A stretch of DNA of 64,000 nt, from positions 1 to 64,000 of the forward strand of contig JAMFTG010000228.1 in assembly GCA_023974075.1 (NCBI GenBank), written 5' to 3'. Each line of letters starts with the position of its first letter. The first letter of the stretch is position 1. The DNA comes from Chaenocephalus aceratus (Eukaryota > Chordata > Actinopteri > Perciformes > Channichthyidae). A program made the position numbers and the translations under genes. Shown piece by piece: positions 44,436-57,744 of the stretch. The notes beneath the pieces were generated by a model, which made no database searches, was not told the origin of the DNA, and saw nothing but the letters and a program-made list of their open reading frames with translations.

Positions 44436-46960
44436 GGGTATTCATTTCATTTCATTTCAAACCTTTATTTATACAGATAAATCCCATTGAGATCATTGAT
44501 CTTTTTTCAAGGGAGACCTGCTCCAGTAGTTCCACATGAAACATAAACATAAATAGAACAACAAAAGGACATCATCCAGCATCATTTACATAATTATCCA
44601 CATAAACAGGTACCAATAGCTTCCGATTGAGTAGCATCCAACCGAGCTTTAAAAACATCGTGGCACCAGATTGTTCAGTTTCCATTTAATTTGCAGACTA
44701 TTTCAAGACAGAGGAGCTGCATCTAAAAGCTGCTTCCCTGAGACAGTCCTAGCAGCTGGCACATTTAATAAAACCACAGCATGCGATCTCAGGCAGTAGC
44801 CACTTACAATTCTCCGTGAGATCAGGGAGCAGATATAAGATGGAAGTATATAAAAATGTACCAGTGACTGAGCCTCTGTACAGTTAGTGAAGGCAAACCA
44901 GCCCTTGCATACAGGGTACAGTGAAGGTTAATGCTTACAGTTTGTCACACATCTCAGTGCGCTGTGATACGCAGCATCTAACCTGACCAGGCAATGGGCA
45001 GGTGCATTCATATAGACCAGATCCCCATAGTCCAGCACAGGTCAAAGGTCACAGAGCCTTTTCCTGGCCTCAAGCGAGAAGCAGGACTTGTTCCTGTAGA
45101 AGAAACCTAGCCTAACCCTCAGCTTTTTAAGCAGATTAGTGACCTGAAGTTTAAAAGTGAGACAATCATCAAGCCAGATACCAAGGTATTTGTAACAGGT
45201 AACCACTTCAAGTTTTGTTCCTTGCGTAGTTACAATATCTAAAACAGCTCTGGTGTCTTTTTAGCTTTAGAAAAGAGCATTACCTTGGTTTGATCCACAT
45301 TTAAAAGAAGCTTTAGTTCAGAGAGCTGAGTCTGAATAATGTTAAAAACAGCCTGTAATTCAACAACAGCCTCCTGAATGGAGGGACCTGCACAGTACAT
45401 CACGGTATAATCCGCATAAAAATGTAAAGTAGCTTCATTCACATTTTCACCTAAACTGTTGATGTAGATGGAGAAAAAAAGTGGACCTAAAACAGAACCT
45501 TGGGGAACACCATTAGTGATGTTTAACCACTCAGAAGACAGCCCATCAAAATGAACACATGGGACCTTTCAGAGAGGTAGTTCACAAACCACCCACTGCA
45601 AGGCTGGACATGCCAATACTGAGTAGCCTCTGCTTTAAGATGCGATGATCGACGGTGTCGAACGCTTTGGAAAGGTCAATAAACAGAGCTGCACAACTCT
45701 GCTTATAATCTAAGATACTCTCCACATCATTCACCACTTTCATTGTGGCAGTGATGGTGCTGTGTTGCTTTCTGAAGCCTGACTGATGTTTAGACAGGAT
45801 GTCATTTGTACATAAAATCACCTTTACCTGTTCACTCACTAGGCGTTCAAGAACCTTAGCCAGAACTGACAACTTAGAGATTGGCCTATAGTTATTTAAA
45901 ATCGCCCAGATACGGACAACATCTAGTTTACCTAACAGACTAGGCACATTCAAGTGGATGAAACCCAACCCAGACCTAGCTTTAAATCAGCAGGAGTAGC
46001 GATCTGACTACTACTACTGGGCGGACCAGGTTAGGTTGGACATTTCCTGATAGTAATAACAACAACAACACCAGGCATCTTTTCCTCTTAAGCGACACAC
46101 ATACACTGTCATCTACTTTAGAATCACCGGAAAAGTCTGCGAGAGTGTGATTAGAGCTTAAGAAGCAGTCCTGAAGAACCATCATCGCAGGAAAACAAAA
46201 AAGACAAACATATTTTGTCGAGCAGATTGTCTGTGACAAGGCAACCGGTAATTATTTGTGTAACACATCCGAACCTTTGCAGGGGATGCCCACTGCGGGT
46301 GGCAGAACAGACCTGAATCCAGTAGACTTCTCAGAATGACTAGAGATCTTCTCATAGTCCAAAACAGTTAACAGGCACAGCAGAATCCCGATATGGGCCA
46401 TTTTCCCAGACCAGCACCCAGTATCCGTGATGTTCCTGGAGCAAATCAGCACAGCAGCAAAGGACAGGCGAAAACAGCAGCGTGGAAGCGTTCCGGTCCC
46501 TCCGTGGTAACTCCGGGGTGAAAGCAGGCCTCGCAACAGTAGATCCAGGACAGGTGGAAAGCAGGCCCCAGCGGTGGTTAAAATCCTCCTCTGTACAGCA
46601 GCACACGCCCGGTGGAAGCAGGCCAAGCCCGAAGCGTGGATCCACTCCGTCTCTCCGCGACGACTCCGGGGTAAAAACCTCTCCAGTACAGCCGTATTCT
46701 ACAGGTGGGAGCAGGCCTCCGTAGATCGCAGATCGCAGACCGCAGATCGCAGGCAGCAACAGGTGGAGCCGCTCCGTCTCTTCGCAACGAGCAGGCCTCC
46801 GTAAATCGCAGATCGCAGGCAGCAACAGGTGGAGCCGCTCCGTCTCTTCGCGACGTCTCCGGAGGAAAAACACCTCAGTACAGCCGTACTCGACAGGTGG
46901 GGGTAGGCCTCCGCAGATCTCAGACAACTAAAACTACTACTTGTATAAGCAGGGATGGCT
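44436..46960 (-). mobile_element. Internally deleted LINE (L2/Rex-like)
   Basis: Minus strand. The 3' end at 44436 shows a (GAAAT)n tail after AATAAAGGTTT. Reverse-transcriptase pieces lie at 45239-45442 (catalytic loop changed to YADYT) and 45582-45968 (NNYRPISKLSVLAKVLERLV, SGFRKQHST, ALFIDLSKAFDTVDH). The text jumps from an endonuclease-like start (IHLNVPSLLGKLD) straight into the RT, so most of the endonuclease is deleted. 5' sequence continues to about 46960. Non-functional. Confidence 0.75.
46703..46880. repeat. About 70-bp tandem duplication in the LINE 5' region
   Basis: GATCGCAG(GCAGCAACAGGTGG)AGCCGCTCCGTCTCTTCGC-type block repeated twice, with an inner GATCGCAGA 8-10 bp repeat. Confidence 0.8.
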
Positions 46961-46984
46961 AAAATGTGTAAGCAGGAGAGCTAG

Positions 46985-47080
46985 ATGCTAACAGATGCCA
47001 GATGCTAACAGATGCAGATGCTAACAGATGCCAGATGCTAACAGATGCAGATGCTAACAGATGCCAGATGCTAACAGGTA
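46985..47080. repeat. GATGCTAACA tandem repeat
   Basis: Five or so copies of AGATGCTAACAGATGCC/AGATGCTAACAGATGC. Confidence 0.92.
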
Positions 47081-47137
47081 AGTGCGAGCCTGTAGAAATT
47101 GCGACTGCCTCCAACGACAGCGTAGGAAGGTATTCAC

Positions 47138-47321
47138 CTGGTGTTTCCAGAAGATAGACATAGATGCTGCCAAAATCGACCGAAGGCCACTTTCGAGGTT
47201 CGTTTTTCCATAAATCTGCAGGCAGTCTGTAAGGGCAATCCGACAACCCACACAGCTCTAGTTTACGCTGGTAACGAACTAGAGCACACCCCTCAAGTCC
47301 AGAGATGTAATCCGAAGACAT
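47138..47321 (-). pseudogene. 5' exon of a second transposon gene
   Basis: A Met at 47321 opens 61 codons ending in a good donor (CCAG|GTGAATAC at 47138). The frame contains YQRKLELCGLSDCPYRLPAD and a later YVYLLETPGEY, a pattern I recall from fish transposon-borne proteins with SWIM/YqaJ-like parts. That assignment is uncertain. The downstream exons are gone. Confidence 0.4.
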
Positions 47322-47774
47322 GCAGCGATTTCTTCAGTCGTTAATTCAGAAAAAACCCTAATGCGCTCTGCCTGGCTACGTTAGCTAGCTGTTTTTATTT
47401 GCTCGTGACGTTACTGTGTGTGAAAGAATAATGAACCAACACCGAACACAGGAAGAGACTAAGTACACGGAGGGGTAATCACGAGACGAGAAACAGCCGG
47501 GTAGGGAAGGAGAAACACAAGGGCAACAGGTGAACACAATCAGACACACCAGGGAAACTAACGACAGGGAGGAAGACAAGACACAGGAACAGAGGACACA
47601 ATTGCAAAATAAAACCATGACAAGACAGACCAAACTAAAACCGTGACATAAAACTAAGATTGTGACAGAAGGGAGTCAGCATTCAACACGTTCTGTTGCC
47701 TCGCCGTGAAGTCAATGGGGTTTTGTCTGTTTTTGGTACGAAGAAATATCATAAATAGTAAGAAAAAAACTCAC

Positions 47775-47940
47775 CAGAGATTCTGCTGTTTGTTGAGAAA
47801 ACCTGAGATCGTTGATTCTTCTTCAGAGAGACACAGAGAGACACAGAGAGACACAGCGAGACACAGCGAGAACACAGAGAGACACAGAGAGACACAGCGA
47901 GACACAGAGACAGAGAGACTTGTCTCGACTGCAGCCTGAG
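47775..47940 (-). promoter_or_regulatory. Orphan exon 0-like segment
   Basis: Same exon edge (CTCTG|GTGAG) and GAGAGACA-rich leader as 11014 and 40807, with a degenerate ISRE-like GAAAGTTAAACT near 47950-47962. No exon 1 or 2 lies between it and copy C's own exon 0, so it marks a deleted unit or a duplicated promoter. Confidence 0.4.
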
Positions 47941-48015
47941 ATAGTTTAACTTTCAGTTGAAGTTGCATCATTCATGTGTTTGAATATGCACAGTCTGTTC
48001 TGAAGTTGTTATGAG

Positions 48016-48175
48016 AGGGAATCGCAAGGCAAGGCAAGTTTATTTATATAACACCTTTCAACACAAGGCAATTAAAAGTGCTTTGCATAAAATGAAAGAC
48101 ATTAAGAAAAAGGCATTTAAAAACAGTCATTAAAAGAAAAGATAATCAAATAAACATTAAAAGAAAAATACATGA
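48016..48175 (-). mobile_element. LINE/SINE 3' tail
   Basis: GGCAAGGCAAGTTTATTTATATAACACCTTTC at the left edge is the antisense of a common teleost LINE 3' end (AAAGTGCTTTGCATAAAATG follows). It may be the tail of the element whose ORF1 lies at 48662-49998. Confidence 0.65.
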
Positions 48176-48179
48176 AAAG

Positions 48180-48400
48180 GGGCGTTCACACCTGCCTTGT
48201 ATAGTCCGGTTGAATCGAACCCTGGTGCGTTTAGCCGCTTGGTGCGGTTCGTTTGGGTCGGTGTGAACGCAGTCCGAGACCTCTTAAGTGAACTAAACAA
48301 CCGGACTCTGGTCCGCTAAAATAGGTGGTCTCGGAGCGCTTGCTTGCGAACTCTGGAGCGGTTCATTGCTGGTGTGAACGCAGTCCGCACCAAAACATAG
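48180..48400. mobile_element. MITE-like inverted repeat
   Basis: GGGGCGTTCACACCTG at the left and GGTGTGAACGCAGTCC near 48262 and 48370 form inverted pairs. Non-coding, with no clear duplication. Confidence 0.4.
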
Positions 48401-48661
48401 GAAGCGCAGTATTTACGTGTCACAAGAACGCGGATATCTTCAAAAATCTTTAGAGAAAGAGTTCTTTCAAGACATCCGCGGTTGTTTAGTTAAAGAGTAA
48501 AGCAGAATTAAGTGTTGAACAGTGTCGTGTAAAGTAAAAATTCTCCGTCAGCTACATAAAAGTAAGAACACCTGTCAATAAATCCTTGACAGCGGTCTGT
48601 CTGTTCTGGATTAAAAACATGTCACGTGTTTTGAATTGACCAATCAGTCCCTGTATCTCCT

Positions 48662-49998
48662 TCATGTGTTCAACGATCTCCAGGAGGGTGGGCGAGGGTG
48701 AAAGGGTGAACAGAGTATCCTCAAAGGCGTTGACAGGGGGGGGGGGGTGACGGGCGGTGGAGACTCCTCCGTGTGTCTCATAGGTCTCCCATAATCAGAA
48801 CATTCCCTCAGGCGGGTGCAGTGATACTTCTTCAGGGTTTTCTGCGCGATGTGTTGTGTCTTTCCCTGTTTTGATTCCTCTTGCTGCTTGTCCTTGGCAG
48901 AGGGAACAGATTGATGACGCTGGCAGTTGAATATGTTAGAGATAAACAATTTCACTCCTGACTTGTTCAGGCAAACTCCATTTGCCTTGAAAAGATGTCT
49001 GCGGTCCCAGAAAAAGTTAAAATTGTCAATAAAATGCACAGAATGGTCAGTACAGGCAGGTGAAAGCCAGGTGTTCAGTGCAAACAATCTGCTGAATCTC
49101 TCCACTCCTCTTCTGACTGGCGGTAGAGGGCCACTGATGAACACCTCTGCATTTAGAGAGCTGGCAGTTTCCAACAGACATTTAAAGTCTTCTTTCAGCA
49201 CTTCTGACTCTTGTTTCACAACATCATTGTTCCAATATGTAGTACCACATTCTTCACAGTCGGATGTTCAGCCCCAATATGCAGGATCTTTCTCAGCCAA
49301 GTCAGAGACCACATCCTTGGGAAAAACAGAGTACTTTGGTGTTGTTCTTACTACACAGACCTTTTACCCTCTCTTACAGCAGAGTCACCCACAAATCAGA
49401 GTTTTCAGGCCAGTCGTTAGCTTTCCCTCTAGCCTTTTACTTTTGGAGTAGCTATTGGTCCTTAACACTGCTGTGTGAAGAGGACGGGTTTATCCAGGTC
49501 ATCAGAAAGAAGATCTCGCTAGCTCTCGTCAGCGGAGCGTATCTGTTCTGGGTTGGCACATTGGTGGTTTAGGAGGATTTTTTGTTAATCTCCCATTTAG
49601 CAGCTGTCCAATGCTGTTTAGGGTTGAATGAGGCGCTCTTCCTGGGTGATAACAATGCAGGCCAGCCGGTCGCATCACAGATTTTCAGAGCGCTTGGGCT
49701 CTGCTGTTATCCGTCCTCCCAAACCCCATGGAAATGATTTACTCTTCGGCTTTGCAACCAGAGAGTTCCAGGGAGGACTACCACTTGTAGATGTATTACC
49801 CAGTACACAGCCCTCCTGCTCCTTGGAATCCTTGTAGCTGCTAAATAGCTGTGAGTTAGCATACCCTTTTCCATTATTTTGCAACACTGGTAAAGTGGTG
49901 TCATTCCCACAACATAGTCCATTCACTTCCACGTTAACTTCCAACCGTTGCATTTTCATTTCCAGCACAGCTATCTTCTGTAGAGTTTGTGAAGTCAT
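48662..49998 (-). pseudogene. LINE ORF1 (coiled coil plus SGNH-esterase-like), degenerate
   Basis: The minus-strand frame 49675-49998 begins MTSQTLQKIAVLEMKMQRLE, a heptad-like coiled coil. Frame 48662-49219 continues with SGPLPPVRRGVERFSRLFALNTWL and FIDNFNFFWDRRHLFKANGV, the C-terminal half of the esterase-like domain found in ORF1 of many fish L2/CR1-type LINEs. The parts are in different frames and the segment between (49220-49670) has stops, so this is a dead copy. Confidence 0.65.
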
Positions 49999-50302
49999 CT
50001 GTAGAGAACGGAGGCATTTTTTCTACCAACTAGCTGAAGCTAAATAGCATGCAGTAGCCTACCAGGCTTTAGCTGTTGCTAGGCCACGCTACTGTAAGAC
50101 TGGGGTCGTCGTAAACATGTTGAAATATGGCTGAAAACCTCCGTCTATTTACGAAGATTAACTGTCCCAGTGATAGGTTAATGTCCAGGAGCCGCTGCTC
50201 GAAGTTTTCAGAGAATAAGAATAGGAAAATCAGCATAAAAAGTAAGCAGAGGCAGGAGAAGCAGAAAAGCGTCTGCACTGTAAGAAAGATAAGAGCTGTA
50301 AG

Positions 50303-50697
50303 CAGTAAGGCAATATGGTCCGTTGTTATTGTGCATCCATTGGTAAAGAGAAACTCATGTAGTACTGAACACGTAACATGAATGTGCCGGGCAGCGCGGT
50401 CCCATGGGTTAGATGCGCGTTCATAATGCCGAGGGAAATAACTCTCAGAATAACGTTATTAGCACATTTTTACAACTTGAGGAACGAATGTTTTTTAATA
50501 AGGGCTATACAAACGTTCATACTGGGTAGTTTAAAAATTATCCAACGAGTTACAGACCACTCTTTCCCAATGTAACTCAATGAGAAAAAGTGTTTCTGAG
50601 CCCAGCAACCAAAAGGAAGTGTAGTACCCGCCGTTTGACCAGCACGAATATTCTCATCAGACTCCGGCGCACTTCCTGGGGGCTTGCTGCAGACTCG
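50303..50697. repeat. Copy of the 28.4-kb foldback arm
   Basis: About 395 bp nearly identical to 28410-28801 (from ATATGGTCCGTTGTTATTG to GGCTTGCTGCAGACTCG). It lacks the inverted partner arm. Confidence 0.85.
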
Positions 50698-51180
50698 GGC
50701 TGCAGTCGGATAGTTTAAAAATCAGCTCCTAAGTTCTAACCCTATCGTTTATTCCTTGACCTCTGAGTGAAACGTCACAGGGTTAAGGGATAGTGGATAG
50801 GAAAATTCAAAAGGAGAAGAGGACTGCGGTACTTTAGAGAATCCGAATGCACTTTCACTATCCGACGTGTTTATGATGCGCCAGCGGACGTCATTGATGT
50901 GCGTCTGCTGCTGTGGGGGAACCATGGAAACCACAGTTTTCTATACAGCGGACTACAACATGGATGTTCAATAAGAACGAGGGACTACTGTGAACTCATC
51001 TAGAGGACTCTGCACCGTGCTCTGATGCTGCTGCTTTGCTTTATGAACGTGGACAACAGAGAAACATATTCTTCAGGACCAAAGTTGGAATTGAAATACA
51101 AAAGGAAAGTGAAACTTATGCTCGTCACCCTCTCCCTCCGGTTCCACATTAATACCTAATGATCCCAATACGTATGATTG
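50698..51180. other. Intergenic stretch, no gene seen
   Basis: Contains inverted-looking fragments (GGATAGTTTAAAAATC near 50708 and CACTATCCGACG near 50857) that suggest an old DNA transposon. No coding signal. Confidence 0.35.
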
Positions 51181-51237
51181 TATGAACTAAAGATCTTAAA
51201 TCAATACAGATGTATTTATTATAAACGTTAGTCCTTA

Positions 51238-51751
51238 ACAGTTTCTCAACATTTTCTTTGTCCTTGTCTTCCATTTTCAGCGAGCCTTCGCCCTCTATTG
51301 ACAGGCAGGGAATGTTCTTGATCATCACCTTCAAGTTGCCATGAATGTCTCGATGGTTCTCGTTGACAGACACCTCACGGTCAAAGAAGGCTTGAGCCCC
51401 ATAAAGGATACCCGTGACTACATGTGTTGCTATTCCTTTCTCAAACACAAACTGATGTTTCTTAACATCCCCAAGATGATTCATGGACAGTTCGTGGAAA
51501 CTTTGTGGTAGCTTGGTAATTCAGAGTTACTCTGGCATGATTTTTGGAAGTCTTGCTCTCGTTCAGGTATTTGGCTGATCCTCCAACCTGTACCAGTCCA
51601 CCCAAGAAACTTGCCTTCAGAGATGCTTCAACATTTAGTGCTTTAGATTTTTCCTCAATTGATTCAGATGTAACTATATTACAATCATTATAGTGCTGTG
51701 GTCTTTCTCCAATATGATCTTTCAGGTCCTCACGGTCCCACAAAGTCATTC
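51238..51751 (-). pseudogene. SNTX-like copy D, truncated exon 2
   Basis: Only the first third of the MACPF-like region remains. Acceptor at 51751 intact. A one-base insertion near 51499 shifts the frame and a 6-bp deletion lies near 51385. Homology stops at about 51238, so the rest of the MACPF region, thioredoxin-like, fibronectin and tail parts are gone. Exon 1 survives at 54753-54865. Confidence 0.85.
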
Positions 51752-52292
51752 CTGAAAAAGAAGAAGCAAGTTTCCACAACCAGAAACTACAAACTGACCT
51801 TATAGTCTTTTATCAGCAGTTTTATGATAGAAATGTAGAGTAGGGTCTCCAGAACATAGAAACGCCCGGATGCTAATTTACATATGTTGGGATATTTGTA
51901 AAATTAGCATAAATGGTGTCCTTTGAAATTAATGGGGTTATAGTTTATGCAGACAATTGAAGAAAAAATGACTTGGCCGTTTAGAACAATTTGGACTTTG
52001 GGGGGTTATTAAGGATGCTGAGTCCATTTGTTACATTTTCAGGTAAAAAACGACCACTATGGCTACTGGCCACGCCCCTTTGTAGCTGCTACTGGCCACG
52101 CCCCTTTGGAGCTGCTACTGCCACGCCCTTTGGAGCGCCCACATGCAAGCAGTGAGCTCTGTGAAGAGAAGGCTGTCTACCAGCAGAAACTCAGCTAAAT
52201 GCTGCTGTGATTAAACTCCATTTCATGTTCCAAACCACTTCATGGATTCTCTCTGAAACAGCATGGAGCTCAAACTCTTTCTCTCTTAGGTT

Positions 52293-54236
52293 CAGTGGCG
52301 GTTCTAGAACATTTTACATGGGGAGGCAAGAGGTCATGCCAGGGTGGCATGGGAGGGCGGACAGTACGTGGTATTTTATACTGTAACCTATTTATTGTTA
52401 ATTCATGCCCTAACACAAGTGTTCCTAATGCACAAGAGAAACAAGGTGTTCAGACAAACAATCGGGTGCCCTTTGAGTCCCCCAACCTTACTTCAACAAT
52501 TTTAAATGAAAGGAAACTACAAAATGTATTTTAAAGCAATGAATTAATGAAACAGGTTGTTTTGCATTACAATGTAAAACTAAATGTATATATATATTTT
52601 GTTTTTAAAAGATTGGTTGTCTTAGTAGTAGACAGACATATGTGCATGTCCTCACTAAGCATTATTACATATTCATTTAATATTAAACAAATCAAATGGC
52701 CAATTATCCCAAAATGTTGCTGCTAATATAATCATATGATTGTCAACTTTAACTGATCAAAAAGACATTCGGAAAAAATACTTGAATTATCTATGAAATT
52801 GCAATATTGACACACGTCCCTCAGTTTGTTTCAAACCCCGTCAAGCCATACCATTTACCCTCCTATTAAGTTAAAATAATGGATCAGTCCATGTGTCATC
52901 TGCATTGAGAGAATTACATCACAAAAGTCTTCTGAAGAAAATATGGCAAAGAAAGGCAAGTGTCAGTTTCTTCTCTTATTTCAGTTTTTGTATTTTCAGA
53001 TTAAGATTGACATTCTCAACATTTCAACTCTGTTATATGAATTAATAATAGTAAATAATCGTTTATTACAAAATAAACAATAGTTTTGCAAAATATTACA
53101 ATTTTGTAATGTCCTTGACTTCCATGTGGTGCCATATATTAGCTAAACAAGGTCTCAGGCCTACTTTTTGTCAAAAACTTCAACCCTGTTAAATTTTTTC
53201 AAGGAAATTCCTATAATTATTTATATTTGGGCCTGAGGTGGGAACATGTAAGTAGTCCACTACCAGATGTTGACCAAACATTTTGGTTTCATTTTTCAAA
53301 GATGTAAAGACCCAAAAGGCACCCGATTCAGAGAATACTCAGAATACTGTAAGTACAGTAAAAGTACTTAGTTATAATTAAGTACACAAATGACATCACC
53401 CATCTCTTCAGAGAGATAAAGGTGACCTGTGCAGCAACACATTTCAATCAATATTTGTCAATACTAAGAGTTGCTAGATTGTGCTGCTGTGATGGAATAT
53501 GTAAGGAGAATAAGAAAATACCATGTGGTTCAGCTGGAGTCTCATCTGCCTCCTGATCACTGCCTCTGTCCCTCTTTCTGACACTTCATCTTTATTCCAA
53601 TCCTCACAGCCTACATGTCTTCTTCTTCACTAATGTCTTCATCTCCTTCTCTTCCTCCTGATCTGACCTTCCTGGTCTCTTCCGTGAACTCTCTTTTCCT
53701 TTCCCTCTCTCTGTTCGTCCTGATCACTCTCAGATATATATTTTTGTTGTTGTTGAATCACTCCAGCTACTCTGGCCTGCAAGAGTCTACTTGTGAAAAG
53801 CATTGGTACAAATGCTTGTATAACTTTACACATTAGCGCCATGTAGCTAATAAGTAGCATATCATAAATATAACATCAGAAAGAATTTATCAAACGCACA
53901 CAGGCAGCTGTTTTTAGTTCCAGTTTTTACGGTAAAGGATGTAGCCTATCCTGGTTTCATTGATCTGGCCTCATTGCTGTGATGTGTAGTTTACGTGGAT
54001 TTAATAGTATGCCTACCGCATAGTTTAGCAAAGTGATCGATCTCCCAGCTAGCGCTGTCTGCGTAGTATTTTGTAACGTAACGCCCCAAACAGCGCCCGT
54101 CTGTTAAACGCTATCGATTCAAACGGCTGCGTTTTATTAATATTTAGTTTCAAGCTCTCGTCCTTAGTAAAAACAAAACTAGTGGAAGGGGAAATGCTCC
54201 CAGGGGAAGCTGATCCACCCTAGGTGCTGGGACAGC
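52293..54236. mobile_element. Probable hAT-type insert in intron 1 of copy D
   Basis: Intron 1 homology breaks at about 52292 and resumes at about 54237 (CACTTTGTGAGTCTCCTG). The left end reads CAGTGGCGGTTCTAGAAC, a typical hAT end. The matching right end was not found, so the element is truncated or replaced. Frames inside (for example 53615-53836) show no domain. Confidence 0.5.
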
Positions 54237-54752
54237 ACTTTGTGAGTCTCCTGACACACCGGGGACACACATTTATGTATAAAATATATCAACAAGTGCA
54301 TTTTGCATGTTAGGTTAACTTTAACTTTACCTTGTGATTGTCCCTCACATACGTTAGCTACTATTAGCTTAGGTACATCAAGTCACTAGCTAACGTTAGC
54401 TTTATCACATGTTGTTATGTTCTCTCCACTATGACAGAGCCCAGCCCTATTCATTCTGTCACACTTTTCTTTGTGTTAATATTTCAGGTTTTGGCGGCGT
54501 ATGGGCAGCTTTGTGAGGGAGACATTATCTGGATGGTACCTCCAGACACGTTCTACCATAAGTTAGAAAGCCTAATAGTGTGGGGTTATGGCCTATTAGC
54601 ACAGACTGAGAGTGATGGTGACCTGTCTCACAGGGGATATTTGAGAGTCAGGGCCTGATCTTAGCACATAATGAGGGCTGTGGCAGTGAACCGTCCCTGA
54701 GGAGAAACATGAGAGACTGGGATGATGGTAGTAGAGGTATGTGAGTTCTCAC

Positions 54753-54865
54753 CAGGGACGAGAGAGTCTTTGCGGCAGTCGTATAACATCCCGAGGCTGA
54801 AAGGCTGTCCGAGCGCCGCCACCTCCATCGTCCCGCTGACTTCAGAGTCCATCGCTTCAAACGAA
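54753..54865 (-). pseudogene. SNTX-like copy D, exon 1
   Basis: A 113-bp exon with intact acceptor, start codon (54852) and GTGAG donor, one amino acid different from copy A (ALGQPFSLG). It is open by itself, but the downstream exon is destroyed. Confidence 0.8.
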
Positions 54866-54897
54866 CTGAAAATAATCGACAACAGCTCGTTAGTTAA

Positions 54898-55332
54898 AGG
54901 TGGGGTAGGTACGTTTCAGAAACCGGCTCGAGATACACTTTTTGTTATATTCCATGGAATGCTCTTAACATCCCGATCTGTGGAAGCTGTGGTACTGTAA
55001 AAAGTACAAACAATCCGGCCCGGCTAAACGGATTGGATTTCCGCCCTGTCTGTCAGCCTTCCATTTCGTGCACGCACAAATGTATCTCGTGCCCTCAATC
55101 TCGTGCCCTCATTGGGCGTGCCCTCATTGGGCGTGCATTGCAGCAGTACTTCAATTACTCGCCAGCAACAGGCGCCCACCTTCACCAGTCTGCTGACGTC
55201 GTGTGCGCGTTCATGTGTGTTGGAGGAGGTGCTCTGTAAGGAAGTCTGAAGGAAGGGGCGGATTCTTTTCGGCTGTGTACTTTCAAATTTTAGTGCACTC
55301 GAGCCGGTTTCTGAAACTTACCTACCCCACCT
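54898..55332. mobile_element. TTAA-targeting MITE in intron 0 of copy D
   Basis: A 435-bp relative of 37353-37720 with ends AGGTGGGGTAGGTA and TTAA duplications (54894-54897 and 55333-55336). Copy C shows the empty site (GTTAGTTAACTTCG). A short internal tandem of CTCATTGGGCGTGCC lies near 55100-55135. Confidence 0.88.
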
Positions 55333-56009
55333 TTAACTTCAATGATTTGGTAATATCATGTCCAACTACCCTAATATGGAACATTTCAATCAGACCTTTC
55401 CTCTCAACGAGAGACGCACAAGAGGACTCAATGAAACGAAAGTGACACAAACACATTCGACAGAGAAAAAGGACTATAACATTTACTCTGCAGTGTGTTA
55501 ATTAATAAATGTCTCTATTTATTCCACACGCTCCTGCAGTACTTCACTACAAACCAGACAACACGTAAACAACATTGAGTGCAGAGGTTGTTTCCTTACC
55601 TGCAGATCTGTGAAGGAAAAAAACTGAATCTTTGTCAACAAACTCCACATAACTATTAGGTTAGTTGAAAGCAATATGTTTACATTTAAATAAAAACCCT
55701 AACTAAATACAGTTATGTGGAATCTGTTGACATAATACATTGAATTAAATTAAAAAACATTTCAGTGCATCTTGAAGGGTGAAAAGAAAAGGTTTAACTG
55801 TGTGAGAGGCAGCGTCTTATCCGTCATTTACACAAGCAGTACATTTATTAAGTAAAATGCTAATTGAGGAAATAATATTAACAATTTAATAATGTGATAT
55901 ATATAAGAATAAACTACTACTGTGGCAATATTTTCTATTAAATCATCATTCATCAATATTTTTTTCTCAGTTAAATTATGGAGCCGTGTGACTACCAGCG
56001 GGCCCCGAG

Positions 56010-57744
<1,735 letters not shown>

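Larger units (their letters stand above)
44065..47428. mobile_element. Two-gene DNA transposon remnant inside the 5' LTR
   Basis: The LTR is interrupted exactly here, judged against the 3' LTR, which reads GACAAATAATGAACC across the site. Ends are TCTTTCCCACACA and, on the other strand, TCTTTCACACACA. A 2-3 bp duplication (AT or AAT) is possible but ambiguous. The left end has a THAP-like start codon exon reading inward (plus). The right end has a spliced exon reading inward (minus). The interior is deleted and holds a LINE. The superfamily was not fixed. Confidence 0.6.
41104..47667 (-). mobile_element. Gypsy-type LTR retroelement, non-autonomous, with nested insert
   Basis: On the minus strand: 5' LTR (47667 to 43879, split by the insert at about 44065-47428), an internal region with a repeat-rich ORF, a G-run polypurine tract (41538-41557) directly before the 3' LTR, and the 3' LTR (41534 to 41104). 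The element is flanked by a 5-bp duplication GAAGG (41099-41103 and 47668-47672). LTRs run TGTCACAATCTTAG...AACCCTGACA and are about 425-431 bp without the insert. No reverse transcriptase, protease or integrase was found, so it depends on a relative. It inserted into a copy of the exon 0 upstream region. Confidence 0.82.

Noticed and set aside
53615..53836. Short hydrophobic ORF inside the insert of copy D
   Set aside because: Leu/Ser-rich frame without homologues in the window, no splice or promoter context, and it sits in transposon-like DNA.
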